This document shows positions 5,883-7,324 of a stretch of DNA of 7,324 nt, piece by piece. This DNA is from Deltaproteobacteria bacterium. GTDB lineage: Bacteria > Desulfobacterota > Desulfobacteria > Desulfobacterales > SURF-15. A model generated the notes under the pieces. The model was not told where the DNA came from. It saw only the letters and a list, made by a program, of their open reading frames with translations, and made no database searches. The stretch's first letter is position 1. Every line of letters begins with the position of its first letter. The position numbers and the translations under genes were made by a program. The DNA is taken from contig JAHEHB010000283.1 of the NCBI GenBank assembly GCA_024644775.1, forward strand, positions 1 through 7,324, in the 5' to 3' direction.

Positions 5883-7324
5883 TTAGGCTGGCGTGCCGTC
5901 TTTATCCCATCCCCGCAGCCGGTAGTACTCCTTCACCATTTCTCTTACCGGAACCACGGTTCCTTGCGAGGGCCCTTTTTTCAGCGGCTCATGGGTAAAT
6001 CTTTTCGGTAGGGTGTCCTGGCCGGCATCCATTCCAAAATCAATATTTAATCGTCGGTCTGTATCGATAATGCGCTTTAGTGCCGTGTCGATCTGCTCCG
6101 GGGTGAAGTCAAGACCCGTGCCGGCTATCAAAAGCCTGGATGCAAGATCAAAGTTAAGAATATCCATGCTCAAACCAATGTTTTTGCACATGGTCAGGCA
6201 ATCCGTAAGCAGCGCTTGGCGTTCCGTGTATTCCACCAATACCGCCTTTCCCCTGTCGGACAAACGATTGGCTGCATCCCGGATTCCAAATCGTTTCTCG
6301 GCCTCGTCGTAACGTTCCGTGAGTTCAAAAAACGGTTCAGCCCTGAGATGATCGCCACCCCGGGACGCGATGGCGTAGGTCAGTCCGAATGCCTTGATGC
6401 CCCGAGGATCGCCACAGATCATATCCAACCCTTTGACATGGAAGGCATATTCATCCGTACCCATACCAAAACGCTGTGCCAAACTGCGCGTACCTTCGGC
6501 AAACGCGTCTCCGATACCCTGCCGGTGGACGATTCTGTGAATGATGGTTTCGATGGTTTCTTTGTTTCCCCAGGTAAAATTCAATCCGTCAAAGTCGTCT
6601 TTGCCAAGAAGTCCTCTTTGTACACATTCCATGGCCCATCCGATCGTCTCTCCCGAACTCAGCGAATCCACGCCCATCCGGTTCAGATATGCGTTCATCT
6701 TCAGGGCAAACCGAAGATCGTCGTTACCGATTCTCGAAGTATAGCTGCAGAGTGTTTCATACTCCGGTCCTTCACATTCCGCCTCATTCGTGATGAAGTA
6801 TCGAGAACAATGGATATTACAATTAAAACACCCTTTGTTTTTAACTTTATATTCACGGGCCAATCGCTCGCCGCTAATTCGATCCACATATTCACAGAGG
6901 CCTTTTTGGAAATGATCGGTCGGTAAGATACCTAAATTGTTCAACGCCGTCATCAGAAGCGTTGATCCCAATGCACTGCGTTTTTCATATTCGGGGTGAT
7001 TCAAGATTTTCTGATCCAGGGCCTTGCACAAATTCAAGTAACCGAGTGGATCAGAGACGGATAACCGTTTGGTGCCCCGTACCGCCACAGCCTTTAGCTG
7101 TTTTGATCCAAACAGACAGCCCATACCCGTTCGCCCGCACATTCGCGAATTGTTGCAGGCCACCGTCGCATATTTAACGAGATTTTCACCGGCAGGCCCG
7201 ATAGCGGCCACCTGAACGGCATTGTCTCTTAGTTCCTTTCGGACGGCTGCGGTGGTTTTCCAAATATCTTGTCCCCAAATATGTCCGGCATCCTTAATCT
7301 CAATATGATCATCTGCAATCACAA
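5883..7324 (-). CDS. Aldehyde:ferredoxin oxidoreductase (tungstopterin, AOR family), N-terminus cut by window edge
   Basis: AOR-family enzymes oxidise aldehydes to carboxylates with ferredoxin, or run in reverse, using a bis-pterin tungsten cofactor and one [4Fe-4S] cluster. About 480 residues are visible; full proteins are around 600-650, so roughly 130-150 N-terminal residues lie beyond the right edge. The GTG at 7320-7322 is an internal Val codon, not a start. Visible in order are the end of the N-terminal domain (IGPAGENLV, GRTGMGCLFGSKQLKA), the cluster motif CFNCNIHC (C-x2-C-x3-C, 6807-6830), the cofactor segment DPRG (6399-6410) with RGGDHLR about 20 residues on, and DCLTMC (6186-6203) containing the expected fourth cluster cysteine. 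All cluster ligands are therefore present. The enzyme is cytoplasmic. It shares orientation with the sulfatase 221 bp downstream but that gap holds promoter and hairpin signals, so co-transcription is uncertain. The particular aldehyde is unknown; benzoyl-CoA or other specialised AOR homologues cannot be excluded. Confidence 0.92.
   Translation of the reverse strand, partial: VIADDHIEIKDAGHIWGQDIWKTTAAVRKELRDNAVQVAAIGPAGENLVKYATVACNNSRMCGRTGMGCLFGSKQLKAVAVRGTKRLSVSDPLGYLNLCKALDQKILNHPEYEKRSALGSTLLMTALNNLGILPTDHFQKGLCEYVDRISGERLAREYKVKNKGCFNCNIHCSRYFITNEAECEGPEYETLCSYTSRIGNDDLRFALKMNAYLNRMGVDSLSSGETIGWAMECVQRGLLGKDDFDGLNFTWGNKETIETIIHRIVHRQGIGDAFAEGTRSLAQRFGMGTDEYAFHVKGLDMICGDPRGIKAFGLTYAIASRGGDHLRAEPFFELTERYDEAEKRFGIRDAANRLSDRGKAVLVEYTERQALLTDCLTMCKNIGLSMDILNFDLASRLLIAGTGLDFTPEQIDTALKRIIDTDRRLNIDFGMDAGQDTLPKRFTHEPLKKGPSQGTVVPVREMVKEYYRLRGWDKDGTPA

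Noticed and set aside
6216..6926. 236-codon plus-strand open frame opposite the aldehyde oxidoreductase gene
   Set aside because: It lies wholly antisense to a gene with clear motifs, shows no recognisable domain, and its composition reads as a shadow of the coding strand.

Overview
The window looks like chromosomal DNA from a Gram-negative, probably anaerobic and motile bacterium. A sulfate-reducing or related Desulfobacterota member is my best guess. The reasons are a tungsten-type aldehyde:ferredoxin oxidoreductase, a short solitary flagellar rod-like protein, and protein sequences that resemble those of that group. This is inference from gene content; no marker gene is present. There is no tRNA, rRNA, CRISPR array, insertion sequence or phage gene.

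Layout from left to right. (1) Positions 2-754, plus strand: a glycerophosphodiester phosphodiesterase that runs off the left edge. (2) Positions 751-1104, minus strand: a 117-residue flagellar rod/hook-type protein, convergent with the first gene and overlapping its stop codon. A sigma-28-like promoter lies upstream of it. (3) Positions 1105-1418: an AT-rich divergent intergenic region with small inverted repeats. (4) Positions 1419-2543 and 2564-4201, plus strand: a two-gene operon of a fold-type I PLP aminotransferase and a divergent ThDP (thiamine diphosphate) enzyme of the acetolactate synthase/decarboxylase superfamily. (5) Positions 4202-4341: a convergent gap with a perfect 13-bp hairpin. 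(6) Positions 4342-5661, minus strand: a Cys-type sulfatase without a signal peptide. (7) Positions 5662-5882: a 221-bp gap with a minus-strand promoter candidate and, oddly, a plus-strand intrinsic terminator. (8) Positions 5883-7324, minus strand: an aldehyde:ferredoxin oxidoreductase lacking its N-terminus because of the right edge.

How the genes may work together. The aminotransferase and ThDP enzyme are almost certainly co-transcribed. The simplest chemical reading is an amino compound converted to a 2-oxo acid (or aldehyde), which the ThDP enzyme then decarboxylates or ligates. The nearby aldehyde:ferredoxin oxidoreductase could oxidise a resulting aldehyde, giving an Ehrlich-like or reductive route coupled to ferredoxin. 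The sulfatase could release an alcohol from a sulfate ester. The second pair is on the opposite strand with its own apparent control, so a shared pathway is a hypothesis. The phosphodiesterase and flagellar gene look unrelated to it.
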